Shown one piece after another: positions 1 to 11,324 of a stretch of 64,000 bases of DNA. Under the pieces are notes generated by a model that worked only from the letters and a program-made list of their open reading frames with translations, was not told where the DNA came from and did not search any database. The stretch comes from Hypholoma sublateritium FD-334 SS-4 (Eukaryota; Basidiomycota; Agaricomycetes; Agaricales; Strophariaceae): positions 446,444 through 510,443 of the forward strand of contig KN817531.1 in the NCBI GenBank assembly GCA_000827495.1. The letters are read 5' to 3'. The position numbers and the translations under genes were made by a program. Positions within the stretch are counted from its first letter, which is position 1. Every line of letters starts with the position of its first letter.

Positions 1-3000
1 CTTTCGACATTGTAGTAAGTTTATTTAAGCATATTTGACTGGCCGGACTCCGGAGTTGTAATCCCACAAATTTACTCGCGTTTTTGTGTGTAAGTAGTAG
101 CAGTTTCGCTCTCCTATATCAGTGGCAAACATCGGCTTGGCCAAGTCCGTGCTCGAAGTCTCGGAGTCTAGGGACCAGGACTCGTAGTCCATTGAATAAT
201 CAAGGTTGACAATGCAGATATTTGAAAACAGTGGAAGGCTTAGGGACACAGCTTGACGGAGATTCCTCCTATACTATTTTTTGTTTTCTGAGCGATTCTT
301 GAGAGTAACCCAGGAGTCCACAAGCCTGAGCTACCGCAGCTCGGCCCGGATACAGCTGCCAGTTGATTTTCAGGCGGTAATTATGGAATTATCTTATTCT
401 AGGTATGTAAGGTTGTTAACAGTTATTTATCAGTCGCTGCAGTGCTGTTCCAAATCTGACTGATTAAATTCCAACGCATTGTGATTTTTCTTATTTTTCT
501 TTTTTATGTAAACACATGTTACTTTCACGGACACGAAGTGTAGCCCTAAAATTTGACGTTTGCTGCTTCTGTCACTTGTGTTGTATAGCAGCTTTATTTT
601 TAACTGCTTTAGTAGTAGTTGGGTCTAAATGAGGAGTTCTGTTATCTCCGAACTCGGTACACCCGAATATACAGTTGTGTTTTATTCACCACATCAAATA
701 CAACAGGCCAGCCCTCTTAAGCGCCCGAGGTGATGTAATAGCTTCTGGGCCTTTACACTATACCTTCCCCTGGCCTATGTTCTCTCGGATAATCGAGGAG
801 GTCAGGGACGGGTGAGCCATATATAGACATGCTATTGCCTTTCCTGATCCCATTTCGTCCACGTATTCGACAGACCCCCTCCCGTGCGCCGATCGCATCC
901 GCGTCAATTCAAAGCTCCTCAAGTAAAAAAATCTGCCCCAGCGTGTGGCAATAATTGCGCTGCAGACCCCGCTGCGTGGGCGTCGGCGTTAGACGCTCGG
1001 GCTGAGGCCGCTCGCCCGGGGTCCATGCGCTATCTCCCACCGACGTCGGAATTTGGCGTGCCATTCCGCGTGCTTATCGTTGATGGAGGGAAATACGGGG
1101 AGTATGTGCATCACGCGCAGCATACATGCACAGCGATAATTGTGCGATGCCACAGCGTGTCGCTGTGCGCGTGGCTGCTGAGGCCCAGCTCAAGCGGTAT
1201 TAATCATGTCGCCAGTGAGAATGCGCTGCACTGAGCTGGCACCCGGGAGCATCAGCGATGGCGTCCATCAGGATCAGGCCTCTTCGGCGCGCCGTCGCGG
1301 TCATCTGCCCGGATGGGACGACGCCACTGCAGAGCTCACACGACCAGTTGGTGATAATCAACCCTTGTATTTTACCGCGTCATCAGCTCTGCGACTCAAA
1401 CGTGATACGATACGATCGCGTTGGCCCTTTCGTGCAATACTCTTCTGCAGACTCCAGGGCACGGTGGCGACCTAATCAGTACACCGACGATACCGGCGAG
1501 CCTGATGCTGGCTGATGCCGGCGACCCATTGCCCAGTGCTCGTGCTCGCCTCGACATTCACCGTGCGTGCCCGAATTTATGCCCGAGCGCGCTCGCTGCT
1601 CGAAATTCGAATGCGCCGTCGCGTTGTCAACTTCACTTTGCCCACGTCCGCGAGCAATTATGCATCCCCATCCCACCGCCGATCTCTACGCCGGGCACCA
1701 TCAGCGCCGCTGTGGGGACGGGTAGGCAGGCGCGTGCCGCCGCACCGAAATGCGCATGCGCCGCATGCCCGGTCCGACCCGCGCCTGCGAGTGTTGTCGT
1801 CCAGCGTCTATTGGTGGTGGTATTACTCACCCGTACGTGGCGGGGGCGTGACTAGCGCCCTTCCCCAGCGCGTGCGCTCTGCGAAGCATCGCTATTGGCA
1901 TTAGATTAGCAATCATACAGTGCGCATTGGAGGGACCCGGGTCGCGCGTGCTTCCCCCCGCCGCACGTGCGGCGAGGGGGGTCGCTTTATAATTGCACGC
2001 GACTCATTGGCACTGAATCACGGGCAGGCTCGAGGGTAGCCGTGCGTCGGGAATATCAGAGGGCGCCAACGCAGCGTCCGAGCAGCGTGCTGCTACAGCG
2101 CGTTGGGCGCGAGCTGCCCGGCGGTAGCCAGCCAGCCCCCACTGGCGAAACGACACGACACGCGGCGGGATCAGATGCAAGGTCAAGGCGTCTGGCGCAT
2201 CAGACAGATGCAGACGGCATCAGACGGACGGGGGCGCCGGGCGTCGCGCTTCTTGCATGTATGTATGATGTCACCGGGTGCGTGATTGTCGATATTGCGC
2301 TCAGTGTGCAGCCACGAGCGAGCGCGCGCTGTGGGAAGTCGTCGGTGGGATGGGAGAATTGTGGGAGAATGGGCTTTCCAGTTGGGAGAGCGGCCAATTG
2401 GGGAAGGGGCGTTTGGGAGGGAGGGTGGAGCAAGGCGTGCTGGGGCCGTCTTCTCTTTTTGTTTTGTTCTTTCTGCGATGGAGGTGTATTTTTGTATGTA
2501 TGCAAGGCTGCTTTGGGTGTGGTCTGTGTTAGGTTGGCACTTTCCGCGCAGGAATAACGCTATTGGGCCCGCGACGCTGATGCACAGCTCGGTCTGGAGT
2601 CAATCAGCATCTGCATCATGATTGGGATGGCGGGTGCAGCGCAGCCTTCCATCCTTCTCCTTCTATGCATCTATACTGCATATAAGCAGTATATGTATAT
2701 GTAGTCAACTAATTATAACTACGGTTTAAATTGTTGGGTGACTTCCCTCCTCGACACGATACCGTCGCAAGGGCAACGGGGGACCAACGAAGGATCGTGG
2801 GTATGTACTCTGTAGCGCTCTGCGCGTTGTTGATTGATTTCATTTGATACGTCTGCATGCATTGAATGCGAGAACATTCCACGTTCCACGGTGTCGACGC
2901 CTGCTCGGCGCTCGCTGGCCAATGGGCGTTGGGGGGGTCGGCGTGCGCAGCCACGGCGGTATCGATCAGAGGGCGTGGTTATTGTTGACTGCATTTTGGG

Positions 3001-4679
3001 CGTGTTTATGGGCGTTTATCCCGGCGTCCAGTGCATTGCAGTGCATTGTGTCTGTTTGAGCATCCTGAATGGGGTCCGGGCGAAGGCGGAGTATTGTGTT
3101 TTATGTATAATTGTTCTGGATGAATACAGACGCGCAGTCAGCCTTCAGGCATCCTGCAGGCGAATGGCGCAAATCCCGCGCCGTCCGTGCCGGCGGCGAC
3201 GCAGATTTGAAGGGCGCTAGTAAGCCCATTGACACGAAATGCAGGCGCTGTGCGTTTCGTCGCACTGCCCTGCCGCTGGAGGTGCTGGACGGTCGTGTGC
3301 GCGTCGAATGCATCGTTCGCGCGAGCGCAGTCAGCGCCCACGGGGAGGCCCCAGTGACGCAGCGGTCTGTGGGGGCCGCGATATAAATAGCACGAATAAA
3401 TGCACGGCACGTAAACGGCTCTATAGATAGAACGCGATAAGTCGGAAATAGAGTCGACGGCGGTGCGCCGGCTGCAGGAGGCGACCCTCCCTCAACGTCA
3501 GATCCTCCGACTCCGCTTCCCGAGACCCGCCGTGCGCTATGCAGCCACCCGGGGCACACGGGGAGCAGCGCGAGCAGGCCGTGCGCTGGCGGCGCAGGCA
3601 GGCGTGTGTTTGGATGGGGAAGGAAGGCAGTGTGGGAGGCCTCATGGTGAGGTTGTACGACGCCGTCGGCGGGTAGGCTGTCCGGGTCGGTGTGCTGATC
3701 AACTTTGAGGCTTTCGGCGGCGTTGGGTGTTTTCGCGCGGAAAAATGACGGGAGACATGCGGGAGATGCCAGGATGTGACTGTCCGCCGGCCACGCTGCG
3801 AAGCACGAAGGTGGTGGACGTGGCGTGGCGCACGCGAGCTGCGCGTGTGTACTGGTGAAGGCGGGTAAAACCTGGCGTAAAGCCGCACACCCGCTGCGGG
3901 CGTCCGCCGCGTTCCACAGCGACGGTAAGTAGCTGTGTAGGCCTCAGTAATGGTGCGTAAATATAGCGCAGAGCAGCTGGAGCACGGTGGAGGCGGCGTA
4001 GAGACACTATTGGGACGAGGAATAGAAGCGCGCTCACTGGCGCGCGGCGAAATCCGTGCTCTGGGTGCTGAATGAAGCGCGCGCCACCGCGCGCCTCAGG
4101 GGCTGCCCATTGCCCAGGGCCGGCCGACGATCAGCGGCGCGATCACTCTGATCCGAAGGCGAATCCGACGCCCGACGCGGGGCGCAACGCTGCGTGCGTG
4201 CACCCGTGTAACGACGCACTGACCTCCGACGCGCTCCGACGATACAACGTTACCCACGTCGCGCACCGTGCCGCTGGCGACGGCGGGCCATCTTTATTCT
4301 TAGCAAGATCGGAGGGACACGGAAAATTGGCTGGTGCTCGCTGTCATCGGGTGTGCTAGCCGCTGGCCGACTGCATTTCTCATTAGAATAGTGTAGTACT
4401 GTGCGATCGGAGGGCCTGAGCACCAGGGTAAGAAGCATTACGGACGCGCTTATCGCGAATTTGCAACGGTGCTGAGGAGACGGTGCTTAGTCCGCTGTGC
4501 CGCGGCTCGGCAGCGCCCCCTGGCACCCTGCGGATTTACGCTCCAGCGGTGTCCGGGGAGCGGGCCGTGCGCAGGAATAACCGGCGCTGGGTCAACCTAC
4601 AGCGGCCGGCAATTTTTTTTATTTGGAGATAAGAACGGGGGGTTCGCGGGGCCTAATAAAAGCAAACAGTTGCAAGGTT
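1..4679. other. Gene-poor GC-rich region upstream of PMA1
   Basis: I see no gene that I can support here. The first 850 bases are AT-rich; from about 870 to 4600 the sequence is GC- and CpG-rich. The open frames in it are short, overlap on both strands, and read as low-complexity Arg/Ala/Pro-rich peptides without domain motifs or plausible intron-linked continuations. It probably holds distal regulatory sequence for PMA1, or the end of a gene lying to the left. A small minus-strand frame at 25-249 could be a terminal exon of such a gene, but nothing identifies it. Confidence 0.5.
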
Positions 4680-4770
4680 GTTCTGCCCCTTCTTTTCCCT
4701 CCTCCACCTCATCCTTCGCTCCTCCTCTCTCCACCGTCGTGATCGTCGTCCTCCTCCGCCTCCGCGGCTA
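4680..4770 (+). promoter_or_regulatory. CT-rich promoter/leader tract of PMA1
   Basis: About 80 bases just before the ATG at 4780 are almost pure pyrimidine (runs such as cccttcttttccctcctcc). Long CT tracts directly upstream of the start are typical of strongly expressed filamentous-fungal genes and often mark the transcription start region. That fits an abundant plasma-membrane proton pump. The role is inferred from composition and position only. Confidence 0.55.
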
Positions 4771-4779
4771 TTATCAGCG

Positions 4780-7700
4780 ATGAGCAACATCGAGAAAGTC
4801 CCCGGACCCAAGGCGGACTCCCCCGCCCCGTCCACGGAAAATGTCGACCCCGAAAAGAGGAAAAGAGAGTACAAGGATTTTGGCCATGAACAGGAAGGCC
4901 CTTCCAGTACGTTCGTCTTTCTGGCGCCTCTGGCCTCCCGCTGACGCGTCTTTTGCAGAGGCCCTTGTAGACATGGACACTGTATGCGTCTCCGCCAGTT
5001 TTTCTTACCCTGTGCTAACGTAACGTGACAGATCGAGCTCAAAGCAGAGGATTTATACGACAAAGAAAAAGTCGACTTGGAGACTATCGTCATCGACGAC
5101 GTCTTCAAGCTGCTCCAGTGCGACGACAGCGGTCTGTCCCAGGAAGAGGCTGTCCGTCGTATTGAGCTGTTCGGCCCCAACAAACTCGAGGTCGAGGAGC
5201 AGAATGCCTTCCTCCAGGCACGTCACACTACATCCGCATTTACCCGGCTGGCACTAATTATATGCGCCCCTCTAGTTCCTCTCTTTCATGTGGAATCCCC
5301 TATCATGGGTCATGGAGGCTGCTGCCGCCGTCGCTATCATCCTCTCCAATGGTCAAGGCACTCCCCCGGATTGGCCCGATTTCGTCGGTATCGTCCTCCT
5401 ACTCTTCATCAACTCGTCCATCGGTTTCTACGAGGAACGCAACGCCGGAAACGCCGTCAAGGCCCTCATGGACTCCCTCGCCCCCAAGGCAAAGGTCAAG
5501 CGCGCTGGCTCCTGGTCCGAAATCGAGTCCTCCAACCTCGTCCCCGGCGACATGATCTCCTTCAAGATTGGTGACATCGTCCCTGCTGATTGCCGTCTTA
5601 CCGAAGCCATCAACGTCTCCATTGACCAGGCCGCCCTCACTGGTGAATCGCTACCCCAATCCAAGAAGGACGGCGATCAGTGCTTCTCGTGAGCCATTTT
5701 TCACGCTTCTCGTATTCATCGAAACTGATGTTTTTAATTTAGCGGTTCCACCTGTAAGCAGGGTGAGGCGGAAGGTGTCGTTATTTCCACCGGGCCCAAC
5801 ACTTTCTTCGGTCGCGCCGCCTCTCTCGTCGGCCAAGACGACGACACCACCGGTCACTTGCAGAAGATTCTCGCCCAAATCGGTTCTTTCTGTCTCGTCA
5901 CCATCGGTATCTTCGTCCTTGCGGAAATTTTCGTCCTCTACGCCGGCTTCCGCTTCCAGTACCGTCGCGGTCTTAACAACATCCTGGTCCTCTTGATCGG
6001 TGGTATCCCCATTGCCATGCCCACTGTCCTGTCCGTCACCCTCGCCGTCGGTGCCCAGCAGCTCGCCAAGTACAAGGCCATCGTCACCCGTATCACCGCC
6101 ATCGAGGAACTTGCTGGTGTCACCATCCTGTGCTCTGACAAGACCGGTACCCTTACCACCAACAAGCTCACCATCGATCGTAACACCATCCAGACCTACG
6201 GCCCCTTCTCCGCGGAGGACGTCATTCTTCTCGCTGCCTACGCTTCGCGTACCGAGAACCAGGACGCCATCGACGCTTCGGTTGTCGCTGCTCTCGGTGA
6301 TGCTGCGCGTGCCCGTGCCGGAATCAAACTCCTGGACTTCAAGCCCTTCAACCCTGTCGACAAGCGTACCGAGATCACCTACCGCGAGGAGGCCACTGGC
6401 AAGCTCAAGCGTGTCACTAAGGGTATGACCGGAATCATCATCGAACTCTGCTCCCGCAACAAGACCGACGAAATCGAGAACAAGCTCGAGAAGGATGTCG
6501 AGGAGTACGCCGCCCGTGGTCTTCGTGCTCTCGCTGTCGCCTACGAGGAACTCGAGGGTGACGACTTCGAGGCTGAGGGTAACGGATTCGAACTTATCGG
6601 TCTTCTTGCCATCTACGACCCTCCTCGCGAGGATACCAAGCAGACGATCGACGATGCCGTGGCTCTTGGCGTTCGTGTTAAGATGGTCACCGGAGATCAA
6701 CTCGCTATCGCCAAGGAAACTGGCCGTCGTCTCGGACTGGGTGACCACATGTACCCCGCCAAGGTTCTCAAGGACGGACCCGCCCCCGGCAGCAAGCACG
6801 CTTCGCTCGACGAGATGATCATGGACGCCGACGGTTTCGCTGGAGTCTTCCCCGAGCACAAGTACGAGATCGTCAAGCGCCTCCAGGGTCTTGGCCATCT
6901 TTGCGCCATGACTGGTGACGGTGCCAACGACGCCCCGGCTCTGTCCCGTGCCAACGTCGGAATTGCCGTCGAGGGTGCTACCGATGCTGCCCGTGGTGCC
7001 GCCGATATTGTCCTCACTGAGCCCGGTTTGTCCACCATCGTCCACGCCATCCGCCAATCCCGTGTCATCTTCCAACGTATGCGCAACTACTCGATCTATG
7101 CCTGCGCTGTTACCATCCGTATCGTTGTGTGCTTCGCTATCCTGGCTTTCGCGTACAAGCTGGACTTCCCGCCATTCATGATCCTGATCATCGCTCTCCT
7201 CAACGACGGTACCATCATGACGCTCTCCGTTGACCGTGTCTTGCCCTCGATGACGCCCGACTCGTGGGATCTCGCTGAGATCTTCTCGTACGCCGTCGCT
7301 TACGGTATCTACCTCACCGGTTCTACGTGCGTTTCCACCTTTTTTCTGTTCGGAATATATGCTAACTCTGCTACAGCATTGCTCTCGTGTGTATTATCCT
7401 GCAGACCACGTTCTTCCAGGACAAGTTCGGTGTAACGCTCGACACGTCGCCCGCCCAGGCCAACGACCCCCAGCTCCACATGATCATCTACCTCCAGGTC
7501 GCCATCATCTCGCAGGCGCTCATCTTCGTCACCCGTTCGCACGGCTTCTTCTTCATGGAGCGCCCCTCGACTGCCCTCCTCGTTGCCTTCTGCATTGCTC
7601 AGGCCATCTCGTCGATCATCGCCGGGTTCGCTGACTGGGGTTTCACCAACATCAAGAGCGTGTCGGGTGGATGGATCGGTATCGTTTGGGTCTGGGTATG

Positions 7701-8073
7701 TTTTCTTTCCGTGCTTGCATGTATGCGCACGATCTCATGATACATGCAGAATCTGTTGTGGTTCGCCCCTCTCGACTGGATCAAGTTCGCCATGAAGGCC
7801 ACCGTCATCAAGGCTATCCGTGAGCGCCGTGAAGCGAAGACCGCGCAGGCTGCCGCCGGCGGTATCCCCATCACCCGCACCCAGTCGCGCGCTGCCTCGA
7901 TTCACGAGTCGCTGTACTCGAACCGTGTGTCGTTCATCAAGCGCGCTGCACGCAAGGTCGGCTTTGGCCAGAAGATCAGCATGAAGCCCGAGGAGCTCCA
8001 GCGCTTCAGCAGCATCCAGGCGCAACGCGTCGGTGCAACGCTCGCGCGCAACCCGAGCAGGACGGCGGCATGA
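4780..8073 (+). CDS. PMA1: Plasma membrane H+-ATPase (P-type, PMA1)
   Basis: P3A-type proton pump that exports H+ across the plasma membrane using ATP and so powers secondary transport. Seven exons: 4780-4906, 4959-4981 (23 nt), 5032-5217, 5276-5688, 5743-7326, 7377-7695, 7750-8073, giving 991 aa, within the usual fungal length. Visible motifs in order: LTGES of the actuator domain; CSDKTGTLT with the phosphorylated Asp near residue 382; VTGDQ; and [19 protein letters not shown] of the hinge. A multi-helix C-terminal half and a basic, Ser/Arg-rich tail follow ([22 protein letters not shown]), a plausible regulatory tail. The nucleotide-binding loop reads KGMTGII rather than yeast KGAP. Intron 3 (5218-5275) begins with GC. 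Codon use is strongly biased to C-ending codons, as expected for a highly expressed gene. Start chosen as the first ATG after the CT tract, giving the family-like N-terminus MSNIEKVPG. Confidence 0.97.
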
Positions 8074-11000
8074 GCGCGTCGCGGGTCGGGAGGCGGGAGA
8101 GAGAAAGAAAATTAGAGGTGCGAGAGGGGAGGAGGGAGATAATTATTAATGCAGTAGCAGAGCGCTGTGGGGGGTTGGGGAGAAGAATAACTACTGAACG
8201 TATACCACCCACACGCACACACCGAGCCAACGTCGTGTCCGACATCCACCGCTTGTCCATCGTCGTTTCGCTGACGGCCGCGGGCTGGGCAGCCGGGGGA
8301 TTGAGATCGGATTGTGACACTACGACCCCGACCGGTCAGCCAACAATCAGTCAATCAATCATCGTCATCCAGCACCATCATTATAATTTTTCATATCCTC
8401 ATATTCCAGTATAACATCCATATTTGACGACGAGCTCGTGTGTTTGTTTGATTGGCTGGCTGAGATCTGGTGTGGTTCAATTGTTGTGTTTGTGCGTTGT
8501 GTTTGTTATTCGCCCCGCTTCCCGCTCCCGCCCTATTGCGTTTTTGGTTAGCCCCGTCCTCGTCTTCCTGCCTTGGCGTTCCTTCTCTTTTCGCGCGCTG
8601 TGCTTCCCTACCGCATCCGCTTCTTCTTCGTCGCTTGCTCTTCATACATCCATCCATCCATCGATATTCCCAGCATTGTTCCCATTCCCATTCCACCCAC
8701 CCCACATACCCCTACATACCTTGCGCGTCGTGTGCCCCTATTCAAGTTACCCCTGCCCTGCATCGCCGCCTCGTCCGTCCTGCGCCGCGTCGGAGGTGGA
8801 GCTAGAGCTGCAGTTGGAGTCGGAGGCGGCCTGTGAGTGCGTTTGTCAATCCTTATCGCCGCTCTGGGTCCGCCGCTCGTCGTCCTTCTGAATCGTTTCT
8901 GCTCTCCTCGTCATTCGCCTTCGCCTTCGCCTCCGCCGCACGCTCATGGACTTGGACGTGGTGCTACGCACGACGCGCACCATTCACCGCCCCGCATTCA
9001 CATTTCACCCACCTCGCCCCGCACCGCACCGATAATTATTCGTTCGATCTGAATCTGAACCGCTACGCTAAATGCCCTGTACGTTTTCTACGCACGCTAC
9101 GCCTTACGCTACTCTTGCTACGGATTTATACACGCCCTGGCTACGCTTTACGCCTGCGCTTTCTTATGTTGATGTTGATGATGTTGATGTTGGTTGTTTC
9201 GACTTCGGTTTTCTTGTGTGGCGCTGTGGATAGGGCTGCCCGTTAATTGTTGGAAAAATTATATTTTAGATAGACAAATGCATTTGTTTTGGTCGGACTT
9301 GGTGCGGGATAATGGATGGTGCGTTGCTTAGAAGCTGCCGTATCAAGAAGCTCTACACCAGTATGAGGCGTTGAGAAGGCGTGCAGAGGTATGTTTGGCA
9401 GTTCATTCATTTGGGCTGTTGGACGGCCAAGACTGTCATTGCCATGTCCACGGCAAATTGAAGCTGGAAGAAGTGATAGTGCGAGCGCGACAGGACAGAT
9501 AACATCTAGCGGCGTGTCAGCGTCGAGCGTCGACTTATGATTGATTAGCCAGCCCGGCGGATAGAATACCCTTGCCGTACTGGCGACGCTATGTATTGGA
9601 AATTGCGACGGGTGCCATTGGGCACCTGTAAGCGCCCCGTCGGGATTCGCGTAACCACGCCGGAAGTCTGATGCGCACAAAGTAGGATGCCTGATCGGCC
9701 AGCGACGATCATGCACTCTCTGATGTTCCGCCATGTGTGCTCGCTGCTGCGCGCGTTCTACGCAGAACGACGCGCAGGGACGGACGGCAACGGGATAACG
9801 CGTATGAGCACGTAGGCCGCCGCTATACCGGGGGTATTTTCGCGTCTCGAGGCTGCGCACGGCGCCCCCGTCGTCGCCAAATGTCGGGACGCTGCTCGAG
9901 AGTTCTTGCCCACATCGTACCGGCGGCAAACGACATGCGCAGCCGCAGTACCCCCAGGCACTCCTTCGCCAGCCTCCGCCGCATCTGCGCGGCGAGCAGC
10001 GGCGAGCCCGCCCGCCACCGCAGGGGGTCTGTTGTCCAGATCTCCAACATTGAAACGGCGCAGGGTGGGCTATGAATAGCGCGATATCATGCAGTGGCAC
10101 AATAATACATTCATTCATCCTCCAGCCGATGACAGCATGCGCGCTATTCTGGGCGGTGAGCAAGTGGTGGGGCAGGTGAGGGCCCCCTGCCAGCAATAAT
10201 CAATTGAGTCATCAGCGAGAAATATCATATGGCCCGCTGGGTGAGCAGCGTAGGGCGTGGTGGGTACCACAGGTCCGGTCCCAGGACCAATGCCTGCTCG
10301 CCACCATCAAGCACTATCAGCCCACAAGGGTGTGAATATATACATACGTAGGATTCGATTGATAATAGGCATTTAACGCGCCCGCATTGCACGCCCACAA
10401 TCATGATTCCTTGCCCATTCCCCCGCTCCGCGTCGGATGCAGATCAGCATGCTGACCGCGAGCCGGAGCACCCAGCGGGTGCGGCAGAGCAGCGCCATCG
10501 CGGTCTGCTCCGTCGCGCGCACGGGCTCTTCATTGTACATGCGCCCCATGCGTATGCAATGGCGTCACCAGAGCAGACAAGGATCCGACTGCGCGAGTGG
10601 TGTGCGGGCTCCATATAATTGGGGCGCGCAGAGAGATGCCGCCGGACCGACTGCGAGCGTCCGCCTACTTTTCTAGTCTCCTTTACTTGCTTGCTTTTCT
10701 GCGCAGAGCACACAAGAGCACGCCGTGCTCCCGGCCGCTTTATCGCCCCGGGGAGCTTGGCCAGTTGGGTGCTTTCTCGCGGTGAGGTAGCGTGAGGTGC
10801 GCCGCGGTCCATCTGCTTGATTGCAGGGACATAATTATTGTCCTCTCGCTCTGCAAGAACCGTCATCGTGGCCTCTTCGTATTTCCGCCTTCAAGTTGAG
10901 TTGAATGGACCAATCGCGCCGCTATTCATTTGTGCGCAAGCGGAGTTTCGTTACTGGCTGGGGCACACCGCGAAATAGATGCTGCAAGCCGACTCGGTCG

Positions 11001-11324
11001 CCTATGTCCTCCTATGACCTGCGTTATAATTTCTCGTGAGAGTGCATCCAGCCCCCAGCCGCATTCCCTACCTCGCGCTAGTGGTCAAGCAACCAGTCGA
11101 TGGTCAGCCCTGTGCTCTTACATCACCCCAGAAGGCAATTATGTGCTCTTCCAATTAGCCTGCATCTCGTATCTAGCGCTCTCCGCCGCCGCCGTGCTCA
11201 CTGTCGTACAAAGCACTGGCCATATATCTGACCCGGGGACCCGTTTATGTAGCAACACCCTGCAACACCATCGTAAACACCTCGGGGGCTTTCTATTATC
11301 CAAAAATAAATACACGCAGATCCC
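8074..11324. other. Intergenic: 3' flank of PMA1 and gene-free stretch
   Basis: Between the PMA1 stop and the UGGT stop I find no supportable gene. 8415-9060 is pyrimidine-rich and 9170-11300 is GC-rich. The longest frame (minus strand, 9243-10196) has a Cys/Arg/His-rich composition unlike a real protein and no splice-linked continuation. A CATC-rich stretch near 8644-8664 and a GATGTT microsatellite near 9166-9193 are the only simple repeats noticed. Confidence 0.45.
9166..9193. repeat. (GATGTT)n-type microsatellite
   Basis: Four imperfect ATGTTG/GATGTT units in a row inside non-coding DNA downstream of PMA1. A simple-sequence repeat; no function is suggested by its position. Confidence 0.6.

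Noticed and set aside
5651..7075. 474-codon antisense open frame inside PMA1
   Set aside because: Produced by the strong C-ending codon bias of PMA1 on the other strand; composition (Gly/Asp/Val/Leu-rich) has no domain and the sense gene is certain.
9243..10196. 317-codon minus-strand frame
   Set aside because: Lies in GC-rich DNA, composition rich in Cys, Arg, His and Trp with no recognisable motif or intron-linked extension; a long frame by chance is likelier.
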